From contig DATIER010000061.1 of the NCBI GenBank assembly GCA_035455605.1, forward strand, positions 1 to 7,527: 7,527 nt of DNA, in the 5' to 3' direction. The notes under the pieces were generated by a model, which was not told the DNA's origin, did not search any database, and saw nothing but the letters and a program-made list of their open reading frames with translations. This DNA is from AC-32 sp035455605 (GTDB lineage: Bacteria > Actinomycetota > Thermoleophilia > Gaiellales > Gaiellaceae). Shown one piece after another: positions 1 to 6,369 of the stretch. Position 1 is the stretch's first letter. Every line of letters starts with the position of its first letter. The position numbers and the translations under genes are program-made.

Positions 1-694
1 CCGGCTCCCGCATGTCCTCGACCGGGACGACGACCTCGAGATCGAGCTCCTTCGCGACGCCGGCGTCGACGAGCTCGATCGCGCGGCCTCCCGAAACGAA
101 CCGGCCGATCTCCTCGAGCGGACGCTGCGTCGCCGAGAGCCCGATGCGCTGCACGGGCTGCGCCGCGAGCGCCTCGAGCCGCTCGACCGAGAGCGCGAGG
201 TGGGCGCCGCGCTTTGTGCCCGCGACGGCATGGACCTCGTCGAGGATCAGCGTGTCGACGGTGCGCAGCAGCTCCCGCGCCCGCGAGGTGAGCAGGAGGA
301 AGAGGGACTCGGGCGTGGTGATCAGGATGTCCGGCGGCTCGCGGAGCATCGCCGCGCGCTCCTTCTGAGGCGTGTCGCCGGTGCGGACGGCAACGCGCAG
401 CTCGGACCGGAGGCCGGCAAGCGGCCCACGGAGGTTCCGCTCGACGTCGTAGTTGAGCGCCTTGAGCGGCGAGACGTACAGGACGCGCAGGCCCGCGTTC
501 GGTTCAGGCGTCAAGCGATCGATCGCGGAGAGGAACGCCGCGAGCGTCTTCCCGGAGCCGGTCGGCGCTTGGATCAGGACGTGGCCGCCGGCTGCGATCG
601 CGGGCCAGCCCTTCGCCTGCGCGGGCGTCGGAGCGGCGAAGTTCCGCTCGAACCAGGCGCGGGTCTCGGGCCGGAAGCCCTCCAGCGGCTCCAT
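1..694 (-). CDS. lhr: Lhr-like DEAD/DEAH-box (SF2) helicase, N-terminal part; runs off the left edge
   Basis: Translating the minus strand from ATG at 694-692 gives 231 uninterrupted residues to the window edge. Seen: a Q-motif-like PTPAQ (residues 22-26), Walker A APTGSGKT (43-50), motif Ia-like SPLKAL (75-80), TTPES (126-130), a DEVH box at 152-155 followed by an Lhr-typical AVAGTKRGAHL stretch (156-166), and motif III SAT (187-189). This is RecA-like domain 1 of an ATP-dependent 3'-5' DNA/RNA helicase of the Lhr (large helicase-related) family, linked in other bacteria to DNA repair. The second RecA domain, winged helix and C-terminal part lie outside the window, so Lhr-Core and full-length Lhr cannot be told apart. 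The start fits the family, because the conserved block begins within a few residues of the Met. No Shine-Dalgarno is visible; a TACCCT box ends 6 bases before the ATG, so the mRNA may be leaderless. Divergent from the DUF1028 gene. Confidence 0.92.
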   Translation of the reverse strand, partial: MEPLEGFRPETRAWFERNFAAPTPAQAKGWPAIAAGGHVLIQAPTGSGKTLAAFLSAIDRLTPEPNAGLRVLYVSPLKALNYDVERNLRGPLAGLRSELRVAVRTGDTPQKERAAMLREPPDILITTPESLFLLLTSRARELLRTVDTLILDEVHAVAGTKRGAHLALSVERLEALAAQPVQRIGLSATQRPLEEIGRFVSGGRAIELVDAGVAKELDLEVVVPVEDMREP

Positions 695-700
695 ACGGGC

Positions 701-710
701 AGGGTAACTT
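701..710. promoter_or_regulatory. Overlapping divergent -10 boxes between lhr and the DUF1028 gene
   Basis: On the plus strand TAACTT (705-710) ends 7 bases before the GTG at 718. On the minus strand TACCCT (706-701) ends 6 bases before the ATG at 694. Both match the TAnnnT form of a housekeeping -10 element and share the self-complementary TA at 705-706. With normal -10 to start-site spacing, transcription would begin at or beside each start codon, giving two leaderless mRNAs. I see no good -35 hexamer for either direction. The assignment is inferred from spacing and from the lack of any ribosome binding site at either gene. Confidence 0.5.
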
Positions 711-717
711 CCCACCC

Positions 718-1578
718 GTGACCTACTCGATCGTCGGCCGGGACGAGCGGAGCGGCGAGCTCGGCGTCGCGGTCCAGTCACGCGCGTTCATCGTCGGCTT
801 CTGCGCCTGGGCGCGCCCCGGCGTCGGCGCGATCGCGACCCAGTCGTTCACCGAGCGCGGCTACGGGCCGCGCGGCCTCGACCTGCTCGCGGCGGACGAG
901 TCGCCGGAAGACGCGCTCGCGCGGCTGGTCGAGGCAGACGAGCAGCGGGAATTCCGCCAGGTCGCCTTCCTCGCCGCCGACGGACGCACGGCAGCGCACA
1001 CCGGCACCGCGTGCATCCCCGACTGCGGACACGTCGACCGCACCGGCGTCTCGGCGCAGGGAAACATGCTCGCGTCGCCCGCGGTCTGGCATGCCGCGGC
1101 CGACACGTTCGAAGCAACCGAGGGCCCGCTCGCCGAGCGGCTGCTCGCCGCGCTCGACGCCGCGGAGGAGGCGGGCGGCGACTTCCGCGGCCGCGAGAGC
1201 GCCACGCTCGTGGTCGTCTCGGGCGACCGCGAGGAGGAGCCGTGGCAACGGGTCTTCGACCTCCGTGTGGACAACCACTCGGACCCGCTCGGCGAGCTCC
1301 GCCGGCTCCACTCGATCGCGGGCGCGTACCGCCGGCGCCGCGACTTCGGCCCGCAGACGAGCCTCGACGAGGAGGTCGAGCTCGCCCGCGCAGCAGGCCT
1401 GCCCGAGGACCAGGTCGCGCTCACGGCCGCGATCGCGGCCGGCGCGCAGGGCGACCTCGACGAGGCGGCGGCACGGCTGCGTCCGGTAGCGGAGTCCGAT
1501 CCCCGCTGGCGCGAGACGCTGGAGCGGTACGTCCGCCTGGGCTTCATGCCGCAGGCGGTCCTCGACCGACTCACCTGA
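718..1578 (+). CDS. DUF1028 family protein (Ntn-hydrolase-like) with helical C-terminal tail
   Basis: A 286-residue protein starting at GTG 718. The N-terminus TYSIVGRD (2-9), GELGVAVQS (13-21), the WARPGVGAIATQ stretch (31-42), GVSAQGNML (110-118) and VDNHSDP (184-190) are the conserved blocks of DUF1028, as I recall them. As I recall, this family is grouped with the Ntn-hydrolase fold and has no firmly assigned reaction. Residues from about 191 form an Ala/Arg/Glu-rich helical tail ending in LGFMPQ. It resembles the TPR-like or putative peptidoglycan-binding extension found on many members. No signal peptide or membrane segment is seen, so it is probably cytoplasmic. The start is supported by family alignment and by the TAACTT box 7 bases upstream; no ribosome binding site is present. 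If the initiator Met is removed, Thr2 becomes the N-terminus. The downstream cyclase gene begins 18 bases later but has its own putative promoter. Substrate unknown. Confidence 0.9.
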   Translation: MTYSIVGRDERSGELGVAVQSRAFIVGFCAWARPGVGAIATQSFTERGYGPRGLDLLAADESPEDALARLVEADEQREFRQVAFLAADGRTAAHTGTACIPDCGHVDRTGVSAQGNMLASPAVWHAAADTFEATEGPLAERLLAALDAAEEAGGDFRGRESATLVVVSGDREEEPWQRVFDLRVDNHSDPLGELRRLHSIAGAYRRRRDFGPQTSLDEEVELARAAGLPEDQVALTAAIAAGAQGDLDEAAARLRPVAESDPRWRETLERYVRLGFMPQAVLDRLT

Positions 1579-1590
1579 CGGGTTTACCGT
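1562..1590 (+). promoter_or_regulatory. Putative promoter of the cyclase/ATPase gene, inside the end of the DUF1028 gene
   Basis: TCGACC at 1562-1567 (four of six match TTGACA), a 17-base spacer, then TACCGT at 1585-1590. Six bases separate the box from the ATG at 1597, and there is no Shine-Dalgarno. This fits a leaderless mRNA whose 5' end is the start codon. The -35 part lies in the last codons of the upstream gene. Inferred from sequence pattern only. Confidence 0.45.
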
Positions 1591-1596
1591 ACGCGC

Positions 1597-4500
1597 ATGG
1601 TCACCTGTCCTGCCTGCGGCCAGGAGAATCCCGACAGCTCCCGCTTCTGCGGGATGTGCGGAGCCGCGCTCGCCCCCGCGGCCGGGTCGGCACGCGAGGA
1701 GCGGAAGGTGGTGACGATCCTCTTCACCGACCTCGTCGGCTCCACGGCCCGCGCCGAAGGGCTCGACCCGGAGGACGTCCGCGCCACGCTCTCCGCCTAC
1801 TACGCACAGCTCCGCGCCGAGCTCGAGCGGCACGGCGGCACGGTCGAGAAGTTCATCGGCGACGCCGTGATGGCCCTGTTCGGCGCGCCGGTCGCGCACG
1901 AGGACGATCCGGAGCGTGCGGTGCGCGCGGCGCTCGCGATCCGCGACTGGGTGCGCGACGAGCAGGACCTCCAGGTCCGCATTGCGGTCAACACCGGCGA
2001 GGCGCTCGTGTCGCTCGGCGCCCGGCCGGCCGAGGGCGAGGGGATGGCGGCCGGCGACGTCGTCAACACGGCCGCGCGGCTGCAGTCGGCGGCGCCCGTG
2101 AACGGGATCCTCGTCGGCGAGCGCACGTACCGGGCGACGCGGCACGCGATCGACTACCGGGTTGCGGAGCCGGTCGAGGCGAAGGGCAAGGAGGAGCCGC
2201 TGCTCGTGTGGGAGGCGGTGGAGGCGCGGGCGCGCGTCGGCGTGGACGTCCCGCACGAGGCACGCGCCGAGCTCGTCGGGCGCGAGCGCGAGCTCGACGT
2301 CCTGCGTGGCGCGCTCGCCCGCGTGCGGGAGGAGCGGTCGGCGCAGCTCGTCACGCTCGTCGGCGTGCCCGGGATCGGCAAATCGCGGCTGCTGTTCGAG
2401 CTCTCGCGCCTCGTCGAGGCGGAGCCGGAGCTGATCTTCTGGCGCCAGGGCCGCTCGCTTCCCTACGGCGAAGGCATCAGCCTCTGGGCGCTCGCCGAGA
2501 TCGTCAAGGCGCAGGCCGGAATCCTCGAGACCGACGACGCCGAGGCGACGCGCGCGAAGCTCGAGGGCATGGTCGCGGGGCTGGTGCCGGGGCCGGACGG
2601 CGACTGGGTGCGCGGGCACCTGGCCGCGCTCGTCGGGCTGGAGGGCGCAGAGAGCTCCGTCGAGGGAGGCCGCCGTAGGGAGGCCTTCGCCGCGTGGCGG
2701 CGCTTCTTCGAGGCACTAGCCGAGCAGCGGCTGCTCGTGGCGGTCTTCGAGGACCTGCACTGGGCCGACGACGGCGTGCTGGAGTTCGTCGACCACCTCG
2801 TCGACTGGGCGAGCGGCGTGCCGGTCCTCGTGCTCGCGACCGCACGACCGGAGCTGCTGGAGCGCCGGCCCGACTGGGGCGGTGGGAAGCCGAACGCGAC
2901 GACGCTGTCCCTCTCGCCGCTCACCGACGAGGACGCGGCACGGTTGATCGGCTCCCTTCGCGGCCGCCAGCTGCTCGACGCCGCGGAGCAGGCGCGCATC
3001 CTCCAGCGCGTCGGCGGGAACCCGCTATATGCGGAGCAGTTCGCGCAGATGCTGGAGGAGCGGGGCGCGGGCGACGAGCTGCCGGAGTCGATTCACGGGA
3101 TCGTCGGCGCGCGGCTCGACGCGCTGCTTCCGGAGGAGAAGCAGCTGCTCCAGGACGCGGCCGTGGTCGGCAAGGTCTTCTGGCCGGGAGCCGTGGCGGC
3201 GGTCGGGGACAACGGCGACCTGTTCGAGCTGGAGGAACGGCTGCACGCGCTCGAGCGCAAGCAGTTCGTCCGCCGCGACCGCCGCTCGTCGGTCGCCGGC
3301 GAGACCCAGTACGCGTTCCTGCACCTGCTGCTGCGCGACGTCGCGTACTCGCAGATCCCGCGCGCGGCCCGGGTCGACAAGCACGCGCACGCGGCCGCGT
3401 GGGTCGAGGCGCTCGGCGGAGCGGAGGAGCACGCCGAGATGCTCGCCCACCATTACCTCAGCGCCCTCGAGCTCGCGCGCGCGGCGGGGCAGCCGACGGA
3501 CGAGCTCGCGCAGCCGGCGCGCGCGGCGCTCGCCGAAGCGGGCGAGCGCGCGCTCGCGCTCACCGCCTACGCAGCCGCCGAGCGCTTCTTCCGCACGGCG
3601 CTCGAGCTCTGGCCGGAAGGCGCGCGGGAGCAGCGGGCCGAGCTGCTCTTCCGGCTCGCGCTGACGCTCTTCTACGCCGACGCGGAGGGGCGCGGCGAGT
3701 CGCTCGAGCAGGCGCGCGCCGAGGCGCTGGCCTTGGGCGACCACGGCCGCGCGGCGGAGATCGACTCGCTGATGGCCCAGCTCGCCTGGATGCAGGGCGA
3801 CACCGACCGCTGCTTCGAGCGCCTCGGCGAGGCCGACGAGCTCGTGCGCGACGCGCCGCCGTCGCCGGCGAAGGCGCGCGTGCTGAGCCAGGTCGCGCGC
3901 TTCCGGTCGCTCGCCGGCGAGAACGCGCTGGAGACAGCGCGCGAGGCACTGGCGCTGGCCGAGCAGCTGGAGCTCGACGAGATCCGGGCGCACGCGCTCG
4001 TCACGATCGCCGGCGAGCGGTTCCGCGCCGGCGACGAGGGCGGGCGCGAGGACGTGGAGGAAGGGCTGCGGCTGGCGCTCGCCGGCAACTACCTGCCGGT
4101 GGCGATCCGCGCCTACAGCGGCCTCGCGACCGACGCCGACCACCGGGGCGACCTCCCTGCCTGTGAGGCGTTCCTGGCGGAGGCCGAGCAGATCGCAGCG
4201 CGGATCGGCGGCGGCGCATCGCTGCGCTGGGTGCGCGGCAACAGCATCTCGATCGCGTACGAGCTCGGCGACTGGAGCCGCTGCGCCGCGGCCGCCGACG
4301 AGTTCCTCGCGGAGTCCGCAGAGTCGCCGCACTACCACGACGGGCAGGTGCGCGCGACGCGCGCGCTCATCCGGCTGGCGCGCGGGGACGTCGACGGAGC
4401 GCTGGCCGACGCGGCCGGGGCCGTGCGCGTGGCGCGCGAGATCAAGGATCCCCAGGCGCTCTTCCCCGCGCTCGCGATCTCCGCTTCCGTCCTGACCGAG

Positions 4501-4902
4501 GCCGGACGGATCGAGGAGGCGAATCGCGTGGTAGACGAGATCGTCGCCGCGGGCGAGCGCGCCTACCTCTACTGCCTCGAGGAGCTCGTCTGGAGCGTCG
4601 ACCCGCTCGGGCGCAGCGGAGAGGTCCTCGCGGCGCTCGAGCCGGCGCACGAGACGGTGCGCAGAGGGGCGCTGCGGAAGGTCCTGTGCGGCGAGCTCGA
4701 GGAGGCGGCGCTGCAGTTCGAGGCGATGGGCGCGCTGCGCAGCGCGGCGCTCGCGCGCCTGCGGCTCGCCGAACGGCTCGCCGACGCCGGCCGGCGCGCG
4801 GAGGCCGACCTGCAGCTGCAGCAGGCGCTCGGCTTCTTCCGCTCGGTCGGGGCGAAGCGCTACGTCGAGCGTGGCGAGCGGCTGCTCGCGGCCTCAGCCT
4901 GA
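1597..4902 (+). CDS. Zinc ribbon - class III adenylyl cyclase - AAA ATPase - TPR-like signalling protein
   Basis: An 1101-residue multidomain protein with no signal peptide or membrane segment. Residues 4-21 form a four-cysteine zinc ribbon (C4, C7, C18, C21). Residues about 36-208 are a class III nucleotide cyclase domain, converting ATP to cAMP. Every canonical residue is visible: metal-binding D45 (FTDLVGST) and D89 (KFIGDAVMA), adenine-selecting K85 and D154, transition-state N157 and R161 (DVVNTAARL). The Lys/Asp pair argues for adenylyl rather than guanylyl cyclase. From ELVGRERE (225-232) an AAA_16-type ATPase follows, with Walker A GVPGIGKS (256-263), Walker B VAVFEDLHWAD (381-391) and GGNPLY (473-478). 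From about 625 to the end, Ala/Leu/Glu-rich helical repeats look like TPRs. No LuxR-type HTH follows, unlike MalT-like ATPases. Such fusions are common, often as many paralogues, in actinobacteria; the signal and target are unknown. The start at 1597 is supported by the zinc ribbon directly after Met. The stop overlaps the convergent gene by 9 bases. Confidence 0.93.
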   Translation: MVTCPACGQENPDSSRFCGMCGAALAPAAGSAREERKVVTILFTDLVGSTARAEGLDPEDVRATLSAYYAQLRAELERHGGTVEKFIGDAVMALFGAPVAHEDDPERAVRAALAIRDWVRDEQDLQVRIAVNTGEALVSLGARPAEGEGMAAGDVVNTAARLQSAAPVNGILVGERTYRATRHAIDYRVAEPVEAKGKEEPLLVWEAVEARARVGVDVPHEARAELVGRERELDVLRGALARVREERSAQLVTLVGVPGIGKSRLLFELSRLVEAEPELIFWRQGRSLPYGEGISLWALAEIVKAQAGILETDDAEATRAKLEGMVAGLVPGPDGDWVRGHLAALVGLEGAESSVEGGRRREAFAAWRRFFEALAEQRLLVAVFEDLHWADDGVLEFVDHLVDWASGVPVLVLATARPELLERRPDWGGGKPNATTLSLSPLTDEDAARLIGSLRGRQLLDAAEQARILQRVGGNPLYAEQFAQMLEERGAGDELPESIHGIVGARLDALLPEEKQLLQDAAVVGKVFWPGAVAAVGDNGDLFELEERLHALERKQFVRRDRRSSVAGETQYAFLHLLLRDVAYSQIPRAARVDKHAHAAAWVEALGGAEEHAEMLAHHYLSALELARAAGQPTDELAQPARAALAEAGERALALTAYAAAERFFRTALELWPEGAREQRAELLFRLALTLFYADAEGRGESLEQARAEALALGDHGRAAEIDSLMAQLAWMQGDTDRCFERLGEADELVRDAPPSPAKARVLSQVARFRSLAGENALETAREALALAEQLELDEIRAHALVTIAGERFRAGDEGGREDVEEGLRLALAGNYLPVAIRAYSGLATDADHRGDLPACEAFLAEAEQIAARIGGGASLRWVRGNSISIAYELGDWSRCAAAADEFLAESAESPHYHDGQVRATRALIRLARGDVDGALADAAGAVRVAREIKDPQALFPALAISASVLTEAGRIEEANRVVDEIVAAGERAYLYCLEELVWSVDPLGRSGEVLAALEPAHETVRRGALRKVLCGELEEAALQFEAMGALRSAALARLRLAERLADAGRRAEADLQLQQALGFFRSVGAKRYVERGERLLAASA

Positions 4903-6210
4903 GCCGCAGCGCCTGAACGCCGTCAGCGGGTGGCCGCGCCGCTGCCAGTCGTCGATCCCGCCGTCCAGCACCGGCCGCGCGTCGACGCCCTCGGCGGCCA
5001 GCACGCTTGCGGCCACGCCCGCGCGGGCGCCGCTGGTGCAGATCGTGACCACCGGCCGTCCGTTCCGGAGCTCGTCGCGGTACGCGCGTACGAGCCGGTA
5101 CGGGATGTGCCGGGTACCGGGGATGTAGCCCTCGTCGCGCTCGTCCTTCTCGCGCACGTCGAGCACCTCGACGGCGTCCCGCTCGAGCAGCCGCTCGAGC
5201 TCCTCGATCTCGACCGGCCGGAGGGTGTCCGGCGTCGGCAGCTCGAGCACGTACCCCGCGACGCCGAGCAGCCCGACCGCGTACAGCCGGCGGGCGGCGT
5301 CCTCCGCGTCCCCCGGCGACGACGCGTGGATCGTGATCGGCGAGTCGTGGTCGAGCACGAACGCAGTCTTCGTCCCGACCGAGGAGCCGTCGAGCGGCAC
5401 GTTGACGGCGCCGTGGGCGTGGCCGACCGCGTGCTCCCCGGCGGAGCGAACGTCGAGCAGCTGCCCGCGCGGCTCGCCGAGCAGCTCGAGCGGCGGCTGC
5501 GCGGCGAGGAACGGCCCGCGGTTGAGCTCGACCACGCGCTCGACGGTCGGCGGCCGCGGCGCGGAGATCCCGGCCGAGTGCGCGACGAACTCGTGGATGT
5601 CGCCGATCCGCAGCGCCTCGTTCGAGAGGCGCTCCATGCCGATCGTCGAGCGCCGCTCGTTCGAGAGGCCGGCGCCGCAGAGCGAGCCGCCGGTGTGACC
5701 GGGGTCGACCTCCGTCTCGTCCGGCAGCTCTGCGAGCCGCCGCAGCGACTCGAACAGGCCCTCGGCGCCCTCTTGCGCCTCGACGGCGAGGTCGGGCCGC
5801 GCGGCGTCGCCGATCAGCAGCGAGTCGCCGGTCAGCAGGTGGCCCTCGACGAGGAAGCACGAGTGCTCCGGGCGGTGGCCGGGCGTGTGCAGTACCTTCA
5901 CCGTCAGCGAGCCGACCGCGACCTCGTCGCCGTCCTCGAACGGGTCGCACGGGTACGCGACGTCGGCCAGCGCGTGGATCGAGACCGGCACCTCGTGCTC
6001 GAGCGCGAGCCGCCCGTGGCCGGAGACGTGGTCGGCGTGGTTGTGCGTCTCGAGGGTGCGCACGATTCGCACGCCCGCCTGCTGCGCCGCGGCGAGCAGC
6101 GGCTCGATCGCGTACGCGGGGTCGACCGCCACCGCCTCGCCGGTTGCCTCGTCGCCGATCAGGTAGGACGCGCAGCCGAGGTCGTCGTCCAGCAGCTGCT
6201 CGAAGATCAC
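4894..6210 (-). CDS. CstB-like persulfide dioxygenase/sulfurtransferase: MBL fold, inactive rhodanese, active rhodanese
   Basis: A 438-residue protein from GTG 6210. Residues 1 to about 230 are a metallo-beta-lactamase fold with THNHADH (55-61), PGH (110-112), TGDSLLIGDAARPDL (127-141) and PGHTGGSLCG (170-179). These resemble ETHE1-type persulfide dioxygenases, whose single iron is held by two His and one Asp; here H56, H112 and D129. Residues about 240-325 are a rhodanese domain whose active-site loop reads HASSPGD (295-301), without cysteine. Residues about 333-430 are a second rhodanese with loop CTSGARAG (391-398), so C391 is the likely persulfide carrier. This order and length match staphylococcal CstB, which oxidises low-molecular-weight persulfide and makes thiosulfate. 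The expected role is cytoplasmic persulfide detoxification. No sqr or CsoR/CstR-type regulator is in view. A TTG at 6228 would add six residues, but the GTG fits the family N-terminus (IFEQLLDDDLGCASYL) and a TACCGT box 8 bases upstream. An AGGA one base from the GTG is too close to serve as a ribosome site. Confidence 0.88.
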   Translation of the reverse strand: MIFEQLLDDDLGCASYLIGDEATGEAVAVDPAYAIEPLLAAAQQAGVRIVRTLETHNHADHVSGHGRLALEHEVPVSIHALADVAYPCDPFEDGDEVAVGSLTVKVLHTPGHRPEHSCFLVEGHLLTGDSLLIGDAARPDLAVEAQEGAEGLFESLRRLAELPDETEVDPGHTGGSLCGAGLSNERRSTIGMERLSNEALRIGDIHEFVAHSAGISAPRPPTVERVVELNRGPFLAAQPPLELLGEPRGQLLDVRSAGEHAVGHAHGAVNVPLDGSSVGTKTAFVLDHDSPITIHASSPGDAEDAARRLYAVGLLGVAGYVLELPTPDTLRPVEIEELERLLERDAVEVLDVREKDERDEGYIPGTRHIPYRLVRAYRDELRNGRPVVTICTSGARAGVAASVLAAEGVDARPVLDGGIDDWQRRGHPLTAFRRCGSG

Positions 6211-6218
6211 GTCCTGCG

Positions 6219-6224
6219 ACGGTA
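6219..6224 (-). promoter_or_regulatory. Putative -10 box (TACCGT) of the CstB-like gene
   Basis: On the minus strand TACCGT reads from 6224 to 6219, with 8 bases to the GTG start at 6210. The hexamer is identical to the one before the cyclase gene at 1585-1590. I found no convincing -35 element upstream. If it is used, the mRNA would be leaderless and the alternative TTG start at 6228 would lie outside the transcript. Inference from pattern and spacing. Confidence 0.35.
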
Positions 6225-6260
6225 CCAACGAGCGCCGCTAGCTTTCTTGAAGTGTCGATG

Positions 6261-6278
6261 TCCGCCGATGCAGGCGGA
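6261..6278. repeat. Inverted repeat in the divergent intergenic region
   Basis: TCCGCC (6261-6266) and GGCGGA (6273-6278) are perfect 6-base arms around a 6-base spacer, GATGCA. The repeat lies about 37 bases upstream of the -10 box of the CstB-like gene and about 23 bases upstream of the putative -35 of the secreted-protein gene. It is placed where an operator for either gene could act. In GC-rich DNA such a repeat can occur by chance, so a regulatory role is only a possibility. Confidence 0.35.
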
Positions 6279-6300
6279 TTACGTCTTGGCGAGCCCCTGG

Positions 6301-6329
6301 TTGTCAGCCGCGCGGCATCGTGATACGTG
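6301..6329 (+). promoter_or_regulatory. Putative promoter of the secreted-protein gene, with a palindrome in its spacer
   Basis: TTGTCA (6301-6306, five of six match TTGACA), a 17-base spacer, then TACGTG (6324-6329), preceded by TG at 6321-6322 as in an extended -10. The spacer starts with the perfect 10-base palindrome GCCGCGCGGC (6307-6316), a possible operator. The -10 hexamer itself is weak, matching the consensus only at its first two positions. Transcription would start near 6336, giving a leader of about 34 bases that contains the ribosome binding site. This region is less GC-rich than the flanking genes. Confidence 0.35.
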
Positions 6330-6355
6330 TGCTGCGACACCACCGGGGGGAGAAC

Positions 6356-6364
6356 AGGGGAAGG
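6356..6364 (+). promoter_or_regulatory. Ribosome binding site supporting the ATG at 6370
   Basis: The purine-rich stretch AGGGGAAGG ends 5 bases before the ATG at 6370, a workable Shine-Dalgarno spacing, though it is not the full AGGAGG. It is the only plausible ribosome binding site in front of a gene in this window, and it supports this Met over the open frame that continues upstream. Confidence 0.5.
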
Positions 6365-6369
6365 CAGGC

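Noticed and set aside
12..721. Plus-strand frames opposite the lhr gene (for example 200-721)
   Set aside because: The minus strand encodes clear helicase motifs throughout; the plus-strand translations are Ser/Arg-rich or Arg/Glu-rich shadows.
778..2619. 613-codon open frame on the minus strand, opposite the DUF1028 and cyclase genes
   Set aside because: Its translation is low-complexity Arg/Ala/Glu/Val-rich with no recognisable domain, and it lies opposite two genes with clear conserved motifs. Long antisense frames are expected in very GC-rich DNA because stop codons are rare.
3025..4650. 541-codon open frame on the minus strand, opposite the TPR region
   Set aside because: The same low-complexity Arg/Leu/Glu character with no motif. 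The plus strand here is the continuous TPR-like tail of the cyclase fusion.
718..4902. DUF1028 gene and cyclase gene as one operon
   Set aside because: The 18-base gap would allow it, but a TCGACC-17-TACCGT promoter pattern and a leaderless-type start precede the cyclase gene, and the products have no obvious shared role. Co-transcription is not excluded.
5617..5669. 14-base direct repeat CTCGTTCGAGAGGC at 5617-5630 and 5656-5669
   Set aside because: The copies are 39 bases apart, in frame, and encode LSNE twice in the CstB-like protein, flanking STIGMER, which I recall as a conserved stretch of the family. Coding constraint explains it better than a DNA-level element.
6226..6228. TTG start giving a six-residue longer CstB-like protein
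   Set aside because: The added residues (MVPSQD) do not fit the family N-terminus, no ribosome site precedes the TTG, and the putative TACCGT box lies between the TTG and the GTG.
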